In this document: piece by piece, positions 1 through 12,000 of the stretch
Layout of the letters: every line of letters starts with the position of its first letter
Numbering within the stretch: position 1 is the first letter of the stretch
Source of the DNA: Dendrophyllia cribrosa
Taxonomy: Eukaryota; Cnidaria; Anthozoa; Scleractinia; Dendrophylliidae
Direction: 5' to 3'
Length of the DNA stretch: 64,000 bases
NCBI GenBank assembly: GCA_024195265.1
Contig: JAJLRJ010000006.1
Coordinates: forward strand, 5,508,615-5,572,614
Position numbers and translations under genes: made by a program
The notes under the pieces: generated by a model
Seen by the model: the letters and a program-made list of their open reading frames with translations, nothing else
Database searches by the model: none
Told to the model about the DNA's origin: nothing

Positions 1-142
1 TCGGCGGCCATGTTGATTCCCAGGAGAATAAAATGTTTTTTTCCCTTGCTTAACCTCGTTCTCAACTTTTTCACTGCGAGGTTTGGGGGGTAAATCTTTT
101 GTTTTAATAGAAAATGGCGGGGCGTGATAAAGGCCCATAATC

Positions 143-352
143 CAATTGAGTGTCGAAAGTAATTTCGCGATTGCTTGGGTTTTGAATTGCTACGACTTAT
201 GATTGGTCGCACGCGTTTTCGCGCGCTTGGCGCCAGCGACATGCATTTTCCTTTGAATTCTGATTGGTTCATTGGATTGTCTACGTCTGTTGTGATTGGT
301 CAAAGTAATTTCATGGTTTTGGTTTTACGACACTCAATTGAAAACCGTACTT
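143..352 (+). mobile_element. MITE, GAGCGGTTTTC / ACGACACTCAA family, decayed copy
   Basis: GAGTGTCGAAAGTAATTTCG at the left and TTTTACGACACTCAATTG at the right are the inner parts of the terminal inverted repeats seen intact at 10325-10605. Internal CAAT-rich blocks (GATTGGTC) match. The outermost bases are degraded. Confidence 0.75.
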
Positions 353-1916
353 TGGAATAAGAGAGTCAGAGATGCGCAATATATAGATGTTATTCAATTA
401 ACGTATGGTCACACGATGGAATGACCAATGCGGACCAAACAAGCTAGTGTTGACTTTTCAATGGATCCACCATCGGCTCATAGGCTTTTGTCTTCATTCA
501 TGAATAAAAAGCGGGGGAATATTTTCTAATCTAGAATAACCAGTTCGAATCAAAGGCTCCTAAGAGCCAACTCGTGAATACGAAACGCTATAAATAAAAG
601 ATTCTGCACCAAAAAATTCATAGCGGCATGGAGTTTTGACATAAAGCTTAATGTTTTTTTATGCAAATATATATCACACGAAAATAAATGTACGGGACGT
701 TTCACTCAATCAATGGTCGGTTTATCTGACTCCTGTCGCAGCTTTGTTATCTGTGTTTTACCAGTCCTCACTTTATGTAGATAAACAAGCCTTTTGTTGT
801 TTCTCTGAGCAGTTTTCTGAGGTCATGTCACGCAAAATTTATCACAAAGCAAAGAATTGCTAAGTATAGAATCTTTGCACATTACGTCATCCACTGATCA
901 CTCGTATTACAAACAAACCAAGCGAAACACGAATCGGGGGGTATTATCAACGGTCCAGTTGGAAAACGAGCACCGTAAACACTCTTATTATAGCCCGTTT
1001 CGCAGGGCCAAGCCCAAATCATACCGTCTCAAGCATGTTAAGGCATGGCTCGTCCCTTGGTGTAGACCCCCCGCGAAGTAAATTCTTTTTTCCTTTGGAA
1101 GTAATGTATTTTAGCCCCAAGAGTCACTAAAAGTATACAACAAACTGGATTTTGCGTCCTTAAATAACTTAAGGTTTGATTATTGTGGTCACGTGTCTGA
1201 TGACGTCATAATTTGGATAAAAAGGAAACTTCAAATGGGGTAAGGATGGTTAACTTTAGGCAAGAGAAAATCATAAGCAATTGTTTGCCTCAATGCATAA
1301 ATACTATCCCTGCCCGGAATGGACAATTTTTGTATTTTATTAACAAGATATTAAGAGACAAAATATGTCACGTGACCTGTTTTACGAAATAACCCTTTAA
1401 CTGTAAATCATAGTCAACCATTCCGGCCAGATTCATATAGGGGAGAAGCATATAAATACATTAACGGTTCAATTTATATCCATTATATGCCATCTCGGCA
1501 CCCCATTTTCAATTTTCTTTTTGTGTAGGAAAACAATCATAAGAGGTCACGTGATGTAAATATGCGACATTTAAAGTAAACAATGGTTCAAGGTTAACAA
1601 GTTTTATCCTGCTGCTAAGTTTGAGCCTGTTCAGGTGAATCACTTTAAAGTTATGATCGTTTTCAGGTTTTATGCAAATTAGGCTCTGAGCCATGCCTTA
1701 ACATGCTTGAGGTCCAGAAGGACGTCGGACAGCTTATTGAGACTTATATAATGGAGTTAGCTTTCAGTTGAGGTTAGGGGTAGCAGAATTTTTTAGGACT
1801 AAGCAACCCCGAGAAGCTAGGTGGTACAGTGGTACCTACTACGGTAGGCTATGTAAGCCTAAACCTAGCTGAGGTCACAAGCTCAATCCTGAGTGGAGAT
1901 TTAAGATTTTCTTTTT
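353..1916. other. Non-coding flank with repeat fragments
   Basis: No gene. Contains a fragment of the CAAAGGCTCC...CTCGTGAATACGAAAC repeat (541-600) and the inverted pair CAAGCATGTTAAGGCATGG (about 1032) and its complement (about 1690-1709). An extra copy of the outer end of the large inverted repeat (TCCAGAAGGACGTCGGACA) lies at about 1711-1752. Confidence 0.5.
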
Positions 1917-2507
1917 AACACTTAAAAATGTATTGAAAATAAAATTCTAAGTGTCGACATTATGTTATATAAGTCTCAATAAGGTGTCCGACGTCCTTCT
2001 GGATGGTATGATTTAGGCACAACCGTTTCGCAGATACGGAAGCCATGTTGATTTTGCCCGCAGGGCATCCCATAATGACCATTTAAATTAATATATTCCT
2101 TTATTATATGGGATGCCCTAGGGGCAAAATCAATATGGCTGCCGTATCTGCTAAACGGGATATGTGTGCATCGGCAATTGCCGTTACAATACGATAAAAC
2201 ACAATATAGGATGAGCGTTTCATCAGTATTTCCAAACACCAAAAAGTGGGCTGAAAAAACGAGACAGTCAAGATTTTTTTTACCAACTTCAAGGTGTTTG
2301 GATACCTCATTAAATAAAGAAAAAAGGTTCTTTCTGTGTGTACCAGAGCACAGATGACGTAAAACAAAAGGAACAAAGAACGACAATAATACAAATGCAA
2401 AACAAAACCAAAAATACAATACCTCACAAACAATAGAAGACAACGAGTACTGGTACACGCAGAAAGACCCGAAAAACGAAGGGAAAAAATTGGCAAAATC
2501 TATGCTA

Positions 2508-2571
2508 ATAGGCCATTTCCGAGTTGCCTTTAGCCTCTCTATCAAAGCGAGGCTAGGTGCGAAACCTTTCA

Positions 2572-2602
<31 letters not shown>

Positions 2603-2683
2603 GAAAACTCATTTTCATATGAAAGGTTGTGCACCTAGCCTCGCTTTGACAACGAGGCGTAACGTAACTCGGAAATGGCCTAT
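2508..2683. mobile_element. Foldback element ATAGGCCATTTCCGAG (copy 1)
   Basis: Ends ATAGGCCATTTCCGAG and CTCGGAAATGGCCTAT are complementary; the interior (CCTAGCCTCGCTTTG and CTTTCATATGAAAATGAG) is also palindromic. A second copy sits at 3063-3238 in the other arm. Confidence 0.85.
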
Positions 2684-2737
2684 TTAGATTGGGTTTCCAA
2701 ACCACCGTCACGCTGGAGCAGTACATAGCTCTTACAA

Positions 2738-3022
2738 GGTAAAAAAATAAAATAAATAAATAACTGTATTTAACGAGGATATCAATTAATAGTCTCAGTC
2801 TAACGAACCTGTGGCCCTCGAAATCCGGATCGAATTGGAATTTGGAAATGTTGGTATTTGTAGAGGGAGGAAAACCGGAGTACCCGGAAAAAAAACCCCG
2901 GAGCAAGGGAGAGAACCAACAACAAACTCAACCCACATTTGACGTCGGGCCGGGAATCGAACCCGGGCCACATTGGTGGGAGGCGAGTGCTCTACCCACT
3001 ACACCACCCCTGCTCCCCCTTA
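2738..3022 (-). mobile_element. tRNA-derived SINE
   Basis: On the minus strand it starts with a tRNA-like head: GGTGTAGTGGGTAGAGCAC (A box) and GGGTTCGATTCCC (B box), about 50 bp apart. A body with a TCCGG-rich segment follows, ending in an ATTT simple tail at about 2740-2766. Diverged relatives lie at 29395-29610 and 32280-32530. Confidence 0.85.
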
Positions 3023-3062
3023 AGACTGCTGAGAAAACAATAGAACAAACAACACAATCTAA

Positions 3063-3143
3063 ATAGGCCATTTCCGAGTTACGTTACGCCTCGTTGTCAA
3101 AGCGAGGCTAGGTGCACAACCTTTCATATGAAAATGAGTTTTC

Positions 3144-3174
<31 letters not shown>

Positions 3175-3238
3175 TGAAAGGTTTCGCACCTAGCCTCGCT
3201 TTGATAGAGAGGCTAAAGGCAACTCGGAAATGGCCTAT
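3063..3238. mobile_element. Foldback element ATAGGCCATTTCCGAG (copy 2)
   Basis: Mirror copy of 2508-2683, at the inner end of the right arm of the large inverted repeat. Confidence 0.85.
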
Positions 3239-4071
3239 TAGCATAGATTTTGCCAATTTTTTCCCTTCGTTTTTCGGGTCTTTCTGCGTGTACCAGTACT
3301 CGTTGTCTTCTATTGTTTGTGAGGTATTGTATTTTTGGTTTTGTTTTGCATTTGTATTATTGTCGTTCTTTGTTCCTTTTGTTTTACGTCATCTGTGCTC
3401 TGGTACACACAGAAAGAACCTTTTTTCTTTATTTAATGAGGTATCCAAACACCTTGAAGTTGGTAAAAAAAATCTTGACTGTGTCTCGTTTTTTCAGCCC
3501 ACTTTTTGGTGTTTGGAAATACTGATGAAACGCTCATCCTATATTGTGTTTTATCGTATTGTAACGGCAATTGCCGATGCACACATATCCCGTTTAGCAG
3601 ATACGGCAGCCATATTGATTTTGCCCCTAGGGCATCCCATATAATAAAGGAATATATTAATTTAAATGGTCATTATGGGATGCCCTGCGGGCAAAATCAA
3701 CATGGCTTCCGTATCTGCGAAACGGTTGTGCCTAAATCATACCATCCAGAAGGACGTCGGACACCTTATTGAGACTTATATAACATAATGTCGACACTTA
3801 GAATTTTATTTTCAATACATTTTTAAGTGTTAAAATCTTCAGGGCCCCCGAAAGTCCATACTGTATTGTAAATGAGAAATTTACTCGTGCAAGAGGTGAT
3901 ATGCTTGCCCAATATGGAATAGAGCCGTATCATAACAATAAGAGAAGCGCGCAATGCAAACTGGGTGGGTCAGACTCTTTAAGGGCTGCGTGGTATCTGG
4001 TCACCCTTCTGAGTTTCTTTGTTCAAACTTATGAATTATTGAGAAATATATTGCCATAATGTGTGTAATAA

Positions 4072-5991
4072 AACTTTATTTTAAGTGCAGCAATATGCAA
4101 GATTTTCAGAGTTACTGATAATTTCCCCTTTAAACCCAAACGAAATAACTTAAGCAGTAAGTGCAGTTCCCTCTCTACGTTTGAGTGTTTGCCTGGGTTC
4201 TGCGTTTTCCAAGTTCCTGATGATTGTTTAAAAAAAATCTCGCACAACATCCTCGAACCAATCACAACAAACTAATCGCCAGGAAAAAGAACAATCTAGA
4301 CTTACGCGCTTTCCTGCGCTTGACGCCGGTTTTATGTTTTCCCGCGCATAGAAACGGCTGCATGTTTTCCCGCGCTGGACGCAAGTTGCATGTTTGTGTT
4401 CCGAGTCCTGATTGGCTCACTGCCTTTTTTTCTTTGTTGTGATTGGCCAGATGTTACTACTTCTGTTTTGATTTTACAACAAATGTCAGCAACATGTTCT
4501 AAGATAACAATTATTTTAACATTTAAAATAACTACCACAGAGATTTTGACTTAAACTTAACAGGTGTATAACATAGAAGTTGTTTTCCGCAATACCTTAA
4601 AGGCAGCATGAAAAATATACAGACACTCTTTGTTTACCTTATGTCCACATAATCCGCACGAGTTAGTTTACGTCTTCGCCAAAATAAAAAGTTGTCGAAA
4701 ATAATCCGATGTTGACTAATTTAAGGATGTGTCGCTACTGCGGCTGTATTCATTTTATGTTATCTACTAACATTTCTCTTCTTCGGAAACTGAATTACAT
4801 TAAAGCCCCAGAACAAATAACCGACGATTCTTCACTATTTAATTATTGGTGGCAATGTTTTAGACACAACTTGAAGACATTCCACAAATGGCTAATTACC
4901 CGATGATATTGTTATTAAACACTAAGGGGCCGACAATTAGAAGGCTTCGCTAAAAGACAAGCAAATAGAACCTGCCTGTGACGCTATCCGGATAAACAAG
5001 AGCCAGTAAAAAGGGATTCTCTTGCGGGTTAAATAGAACCATACCATACATCACTAATTGATTGCTGTTGCTACATATTTACTTAAAACTGGCGTTCAAA
5101 GCCTTCTTCACTAAAGAATAAAACAAAATAGTAACTATTTGACAACCATGTAGGTTAATTACACTGTACTTAATAAAAGTATTCTTCCAACGTAAGCTGT
5201 TCTTTGAAATATACATAGACTAAACAATTCTGAATGGGAGCACTCCAGGGACAACACACACAACTCACTGAGTGCCCTCCTATACTACTATCTGACAGTG
5301 TGAAGTAGATTCCAAATAGCGTACACTGTAGGTAACTTAGAATTGTTCAGATTGATTATACTATATGCGCGTGCAGGACCTACTTAGGATAAACCTTTCA
5401 CAGAAGGCAAGCTAAAATGGGGCGGACAAAGTTCACGCCAGCTGGCTCAGTGAGCACCTTTCGAAGATTCAGTCAATTAATGTATCCCGGTAGGTTACCG
5501 TCTGCGCCGGAATACGACAGTTTCTTTCTTTTCATAAAAAATTAATGTGAACAAAACTTGTGGCGCTGATGGAAAAGCCATACACCATCAAGTCTTTTCC
5601 TTTCGCACATGACACAGCGCTTCCACTTCTAGGAATATCTCGTACCTCTTGTTATCCATCATAAACGGAAAGCGAGAACGCTTCACTGACAGTCACTGAC
5701 AGTCTGCAACTCTTTCCTATCAGAGGTAACATTCACGCCTTCAGTCGAGTGACAAATCGTCCAGTTATTCTTGTATTTTTAACTTTTCTCGGACGTGGAA
5801 ATATAAACATATGGTTATTCGACATCTCAGTGATAAAACCACTCGACAGTCTGCATTTCTAGCTGCAACACTTGAAGAGGTCGAAACTAAACCCCAAATC
5901 GTGTGATAGTATTAAATGAACTCAGGCTTAACAGTTAAATATTTCAAGCAATAGTGACGAAAAGTTGAGCAGGAGGTATAAAGTGACGATG
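4072..5991 (-). other. 3' flank / probable 3' UTR of BIRC6
   Basis: Follows the stop codon directly. On the minus strand I see no AATAAA within the first 1.1 kb; an ATTAAA lies at 4838-4843 and an AATAAA at 4075-4080. Either could end the transcript, but there is no direct evidence. No coding sequence is recognisable. Confidence 0.35.
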
Positions 5992-6219
5992 TCAATCACT
6001 ATCTTCATCACTGTCGTCCTCTTCCTTGTGTTCAGGAGGTGGTTCCAGTTTCTCCAGCTCCTGTTTCAACAGAGCCGTGTTCTGCTTCAGGGACTGAACA
6101 TGATGTGATATTGCTCGGCCCACAGGTCTTCCCGCTAACAGGCTCTCAGTGTCTTTGATCCATCGTTCGCACTGTGCCAGGATTTCATCTTTCTTGAAGT
6201 AAAAGTGGGCTTGGATAAC
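5992..6219 (-). CDS. BIRC6: BIRC6 exon 43 (last; stop codon)
   Basis: Residues 4303-4377 plus TGA at 5994-5992. [40 protein letters not shown], then a very acidic end [10 protein letters not shown]. The vertebrate C-terminal tail beyond the helix is longer and different, so the short acidic tail is lineage-specific. Acceptor GTCCAG|GTT. Confidence 0.96.
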   Translation of the reverse strand, partial: VIQAHFYFKKDEILAQCERWIKDTESLLAGRPVGRAISHHVQSLKQNTALLKQELEKLEPPPEHKEEDDSDEDSD

Positions 6220-9059
6220 CTGGACGTGAGTGATAAATAAAAGGCTCCTATGAGCGAAGAACTCGCGAATACGAAACGCTCTAAGTTAGAGATTTTAACA
6301 AATTTGGACCATTCCCTCTCCAAGAAATTTTGTTTCACCGCCCCCATCCCCTGCGTCTAACTCCCCGCCCTCCCCTCCCTCCAATGCCGTCCCCATGGGT
6401 AAGGCAGGTGACCATTACATATCGCGGGCTCAATGTTAACAGCCGACCACCGTAAATAGGTGTAGATCGTAAATATTGTTGTGTTATAAAATATATCGTA
6501 GCCTTAGAGACTCCAGAGCTGTTTTCTCTTCAAACCAAACCCTTCGAACCCTTCCTTTTATGACACAACAGAGTTAAGTTTTGCCTGGTTTGGCGGAGGT
6601 TGGACAATTGTCACGTAGAATGTAAGTTTGTAATCCAAACGTCCAATTGAATTCAACTGCACTTGGACATCGTCCAAAACGCTGTAGTGATGAAATTAGT
6701 GGACACTTCCCATACTCGAAACCCTTCTGTAATGACACTGGATCAGGGTTCTCACTACGTATTTACAATCCTCTGTAGAGAGCAGTTTTCAATCAAGTGT
6801 TAAAAGTAAATTCACAATTGGTTTTGCATTGTTATGTGACATTTTCATCGCTTCGGCTACAAGTGGATCATGTACAAGCCTTCAGTCTAACGAAAACCCT
6901 AGCTGACTTTCTTCCTATATTGCATCTACACAGGAAACAATAAAGATTGCAGGCTGACCTGTTTAAAACAGGGTGATGGTTTTCTTAACTGTTCCAGCAT
7001 GGCCCAGCGTACGGTGGCCTGGCAGATGTTAGCATCGTACTCCCGCGAGTTCTGCTGGCCAGCGGGCGTACCCCTCGACCTCTCGTACCCAGGCTCATTG
7101 AAGTATGGCTCGTGAACCAGAATGAGTGACTGAACTGACACCAGAACCTAGAAAAAAATGACAGCTTAGTTAAGTGCTTAGATACTTTCTCCTTTCCATG
7201 TTTGAACATTAAAGGCCCAGTATCACCCATTCGGCTTTGCAGTCGTTTGTTTTTGTATTCAAATGACTAGCTCGCTCGTGATTGGCTCTTTCAGGAATTT
7301 TCGACTGCGTTAAATTCAATCGTCGAGGCATTGGGCGCACAATGTATTTTGGGTGATACTGGGCCTTTAATAATTCCTCAAGTTTGAACAAAGAAAATCA
7401 TAAGACAAGTACGACGGTGGTTTGAAACCCGATCTTAATTGACAGATTTTGGCGATTTTTTCCTTCGTTTTCTCTGTATTAAGGTGGCTCCATATAGTTT
7501 TTTGGCGCGCGAGGCATGATGACGTCACGAAAATAAAGAAGTTTTTACGGCAGCTAAAACGTAAATTGCACGCGTTCCATACGGTAAATTGGTAGAATTT
7601 TCTTGGTTCGAGATCACAAAGAAAAGACCACAAACCCAATAAACGTAAAAAACGAAAAGTGAGTAAACTTAGCATAGTGAAAGGCAAAATGATACTTTAC
7701 TAGATGTAAATTAGGAGAACCCTATATAAATTAAAGAGTTGAGGGTCAGCAACGACTTTACTTGAGACAACAAAACTGGGAGCGAATAGCGCAAAGGAAC
7801 AGTTCTTACTTGAAGAAAGCTTGAATTCTGTGGATTCCATTTCTCCTCTGGTCTGCCGTGCCACGTGTTCAAAATACTTAAACACACCTGTTCCATGGAG
7901 GAATACGACACAAACTTGTTATCACAACATTTGTTTGGCAAAACAAGATAGCAAAATACGAGTGGCCAAATCGCAACTACCCTGTTATTTTATCTTGGAA
8001 TGAAAATTTTTCACCAAGAACTAAAGTTTTGCGCAAACAATCGGTGAACACTGTACTGTAAACCAGGCAGGACAGTTGTCAATGGTCAAGAGAAAAACGA
8101 TTTCGGCCATGTTGCATTCAAACCAACCGCAAATACAAAAATGTTAAAACGGTTTTCTCACACTTAGGCGACAGAAAAGGGAAGGAAGGGGAGAGCTTGC
8201 TTGCAAAGGAGAGGTGATAGAACAAGAAGCAATAATGCCCACCCCACCCCTCTTATAGTGCCTGCCACACGAGCTATCCCGTGCACGTTTTACTGCAATT
8301 TCGGATGGGATCGTTGCATTATCTAAGCATGTCATTGTTGGCCAGTTACCTTTCCATCGTTGTAGAGGTTTGGATTGAAGCGAATGCTGTGATGACCTGT
8401 TGTTTCAAAGTTGATGTACATGGGTGACTCGGGATAGTTCTGAGGAAAGTACACATCAAACTCGAAGCATCCATTTGCGTATGGAGTATCTGATGGACCC
8501 GTTATAAGAACCTGATGAACAAAAAAAGAACGGTTTAACCCTTTCACTCCCAGAGTCAATTATGGAGACATGTGGTGTAGTTCTAACTTTTGAGTCTGTG
8601 GACGAAATCCTATGGTGTGACCATTCAAATGAAACCTCTTTGGCAGTACTCTTGCATGATACCACTTGTTTTTCAATATTTTACAAAATGAAATTTGGGA
8701 TTTTTCTAAAAATTTTGATTTACACTTTTGGGAATCAAAGCGTTGAATTATATCCCACTCCCTCCTAAACTTAAACCTTGAGTTACATCATCTAGGTGCC
8801 TCTTATTCGTTTTTCCAACTTTTTGTATATACCATGTCTTGAATTCAAAAATCCAATATTGTGTTGCAAGACCTTGCAAGACCACATCATCATCATTAAT
8901 CAATCATAACATGTGTATAAATATCGTGTACTCGCAAATGGCGTAGCTCCCGAGGGCTGACGGCTCGGTAACTTAGTTGCGGATCAACAGCAAGTGGAAA
9001 CATAACCAGTGTTGAGCACCCTCGTCACTATTACATGAAGATCCCAATTTTTTTTTTTT

Positions 9060-9090
<31 letters not shown>

Positions 9091-12000
9091 GGGGGGAGGG
9101 GGGAAGGGGTAGGGGAGCAACATGAAAGCACGGAATAAGTAATTTTTCCAAAAACCGTTGTGACCCCATAAAGTAGAAAACACCCGAAGATAACGACAGT
9201 AAAAACCAGCTAAGTCCGGCAGTCACAAGTACCAGTTACTTTACATTACCTTCATGACATCCAGTCTTTCTTTATCACAGCGTACGAACACACTAGAGCT
9301 GCAAGAGAGCGGAAGTGACGTTGCCAGTGACGACACTTCCTGTGCTAAACGCCTGGCTCGTACCATGCCACCACTGCTGCCACCATTAGCCGCTGACCGC
9401 ACTGAAGATGCAAAGTGGTAGCCACCAGAATCGAACTCCAGTTTCCCATCTTTTTCAAGCACAATCTTGTGTGTTCCTGTTAAGAAAGGAGGCAGGATTA
9501 GAAACGGAGGGCACAAAACCAGAAGCATCTAATCATAGACCACTTTCATAATGGCGGCCGATTTATTTATTCTTTTATATGTATGTTAATTAGCCTCACT
9601 GGCCTCATTTTAGAGTAAAAATTCTTTTGAATTCTGCACACGCCAACGAGGCCAGTGAGGCTAATTATCATACATACAAAAGAATAAATAAATCGGCCGC
9701 CATTATGAAAGTGGTCTATTGTAATATGATTCTAACAAAATTGATAGCAAAATAGATAGTTAGGCTTCAAGAGTGATCTCCAAGGCGAGAATAGTCCTAC
9801 AGAGCTTGTTGCTATTCTTTAAAATAGGAGACAATCTAACTACAGCTTGGGTTGTAGAAAATGTTTAAATGCATTTAACATTTTTCTGCAGACACAAAGT
9901 ATCAATGCGAACATCAACCCTTATTCAGTGGGCGGGCGTCCAACCCACTTTCATCTTTCATCTCTACTGACAGATTTAAGTACAGTCGAACATCCATGCG
10001 CGGCCATAAGCTACCATTGTTCCAAAATACCAAATGTCTACCAGTCAAATCACTACAGTCAAAACCTCTTGTAAACGACCACCTCTCCCGAGGGGCCACC
10101 TCTCCCAAGGGACCACCTCTCCCAAGGGACCACCTCTCCCAAGGGACCACTTCTCCCAAGGGACCACCTCTCCCGAGGGACCACCTATCCTAAGCGACTA
10201 TAGTCGAAACCGCGACCACTTTCAACGCTGGTAATTTGATGTTTCTATTGTTTTTAAACTCCAGTTAGCGACACGCCCATATTTCGATGTCACTGCAGAC
10301 ACAGTTGAACAATATGTTACAATAGAGCGCTTTTAAATTGAGTGTCGAAAGTAATCTCGCAATTGCTTTGGTTTTGCATTGCTACGCTTTGTGATTGGCT
10401 AAAAAATCTCGCGCCACTTTCTCGACCAATCAGAAGTAAAACCAAAACCAATCGTGACTTGCTCGCACGCGTTTTCCGCGCTTGGCGCCGGCTACATGTA
10501 TTTGCTTCAAGCTCTGATTGGTTCATTGGGTTGTTTACGACTGCTGTGATTGGTCAGAGTAATTACTTTGGTTTTGGTTTTACGACACTCAAATGAAAAC
10601 CGCTCTATAACTCCAATAAAACGAAAATTTGTCCCTTACATCAAAACTTCCATATGATACAATATTTTGCGCTGATAGGTGTCTTGTACATTGAAATTAC
10701 TACAGGTTCATATGAGGCAAAGTTTGGACCCCTGGTGGTCTGATCTCTCGTAAGTGATCAACTTGGCTTTGCATTTCGTTTACGAGAAGTTCAACTGTAC
10801 GTTACAACACTCACCAAATTGCAGCGGTTTCATGCTGACCAAATACTTCTCCTCAGCAGAGAGAGAAGAAGCTTCTTCCACAGGCCCCTTCCCAGCTCCT
10901 TCCACCATCTTGCTACATATAGCCTGCTGTTCGCGGAATTCTTGAACTACTTTCTGCAACAACTTCGCTGTTTCCTGGATATCTGGTATAAGCTGTGCGA
11001 GTCCTTCTGCTTCAGGATCCTTCTTTTCCTCTGTAGTACCTCCTTGCGTTTGATCTCTTTGTCCTGACGAACCTGTCCCTCTTTTAGTTTGTTGCTCTAA
11101 TGTGGTGCTTTGTCTGGCTGCGGTACTTGTCACAGTGGGAGTGGGATCTTCTCTTTTCCATTGGGTTGAGCTGCTTAACAATATAACACTGGTTATTCTT
11201 CTCCCTGACTTGTTTTTACAACCCAACAGCGGGTGTATGGAAATGGATATGAAGACACAAGGTACATCTACATGTACACCAGTTCTTCAAGCTTGCCCAG
11301 TAGGCAAGTTGAAACCATGATAAACTGACCCAAAGGCCTTTGCAATGAGCCTTATTTATCTACAAGCTACTATCCCCGCTAGAGCGAGATTGGTAGCTTA
11401 CTCGTAATAACATGTAGCCAGAGGGCCTTTGATAAAAGTCAAGTCAACAGTATCTGCTGAGTAACTGACTGTTCGCTAAATATCTCATTTCCAATTTTAA
11501 CTCAACAACCAAGTAAATATGAGCATTGTTATGACAGCTTCTCCATCATCTGTCAGAGAAAAGACTGGTTGACGAGGTTGGAGCATAGTGTATAAACGTT
11601 ACCTCTACACCCAGCCATGTCCATTTATCGTCTGTATTAGAGGTTAGACTGTGCCACATTTGGCATTATTTAAGATATATAACTCAATAGACACGCAGCA
11701 AAATGGACTCCAAGCAGGTTGTTCTTACTGGTTATCTGAAAGGTCTACACTCTTTTGATAAGTCACAATTACCATCCCTATACATTCAAATTCAAACTGG
11801 AATCCGAGGGCATAGGTCAGTCGAAGACTGTTAAGTGCTTTTTGTTCAACAAAAAACGTACCGTAAAGTTCTGGAGTAAGTGTCAACGCATTGCTTCATT
11901 TTGTCCAGAAGGGTAGCTATGCAAGGTGCATCAGACGAAGCTTTGTCTTGGTGACTCGGGGAATAACCATTCGATCGAGGGAGTAACAGAGGTAAGAGTA

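Larger units (their letters stand above)
1917..3831. repeat. Large near-perfect inverted repeat (arms 1917-2691 and 3055-3831)
   Basis: The arms are 775 and 777 bp and read as reverse complements; the difference I can see is a 2-bp indel (GAGACAGTC against GAGACACAGTC). Each arm carries two smaller palindromes (2022-2157 and 2508-2683 on the left; the mirror of the latter is 3063-3238). The 363-bp spacer holds a tRNA-derived SINE. Long open frames on both strands are mirror images and have no coding sense. Confidence 0.93.

Noticed and set aside
1976..2596. 206-codon open frame on the minus strand, and a near-identical 164-codon frame at 3150-3644 on the plus strand
   Set aside because: They are mirror images in the arms of the inverted repeat, the frame is broken differently in each by a 2-bp indel, and there is no family resemblance.
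10819..11320. Plus-strand open frames overlapping exon 38
   Set aside because: Antisense shadows of a conserved BIRC6 exon.
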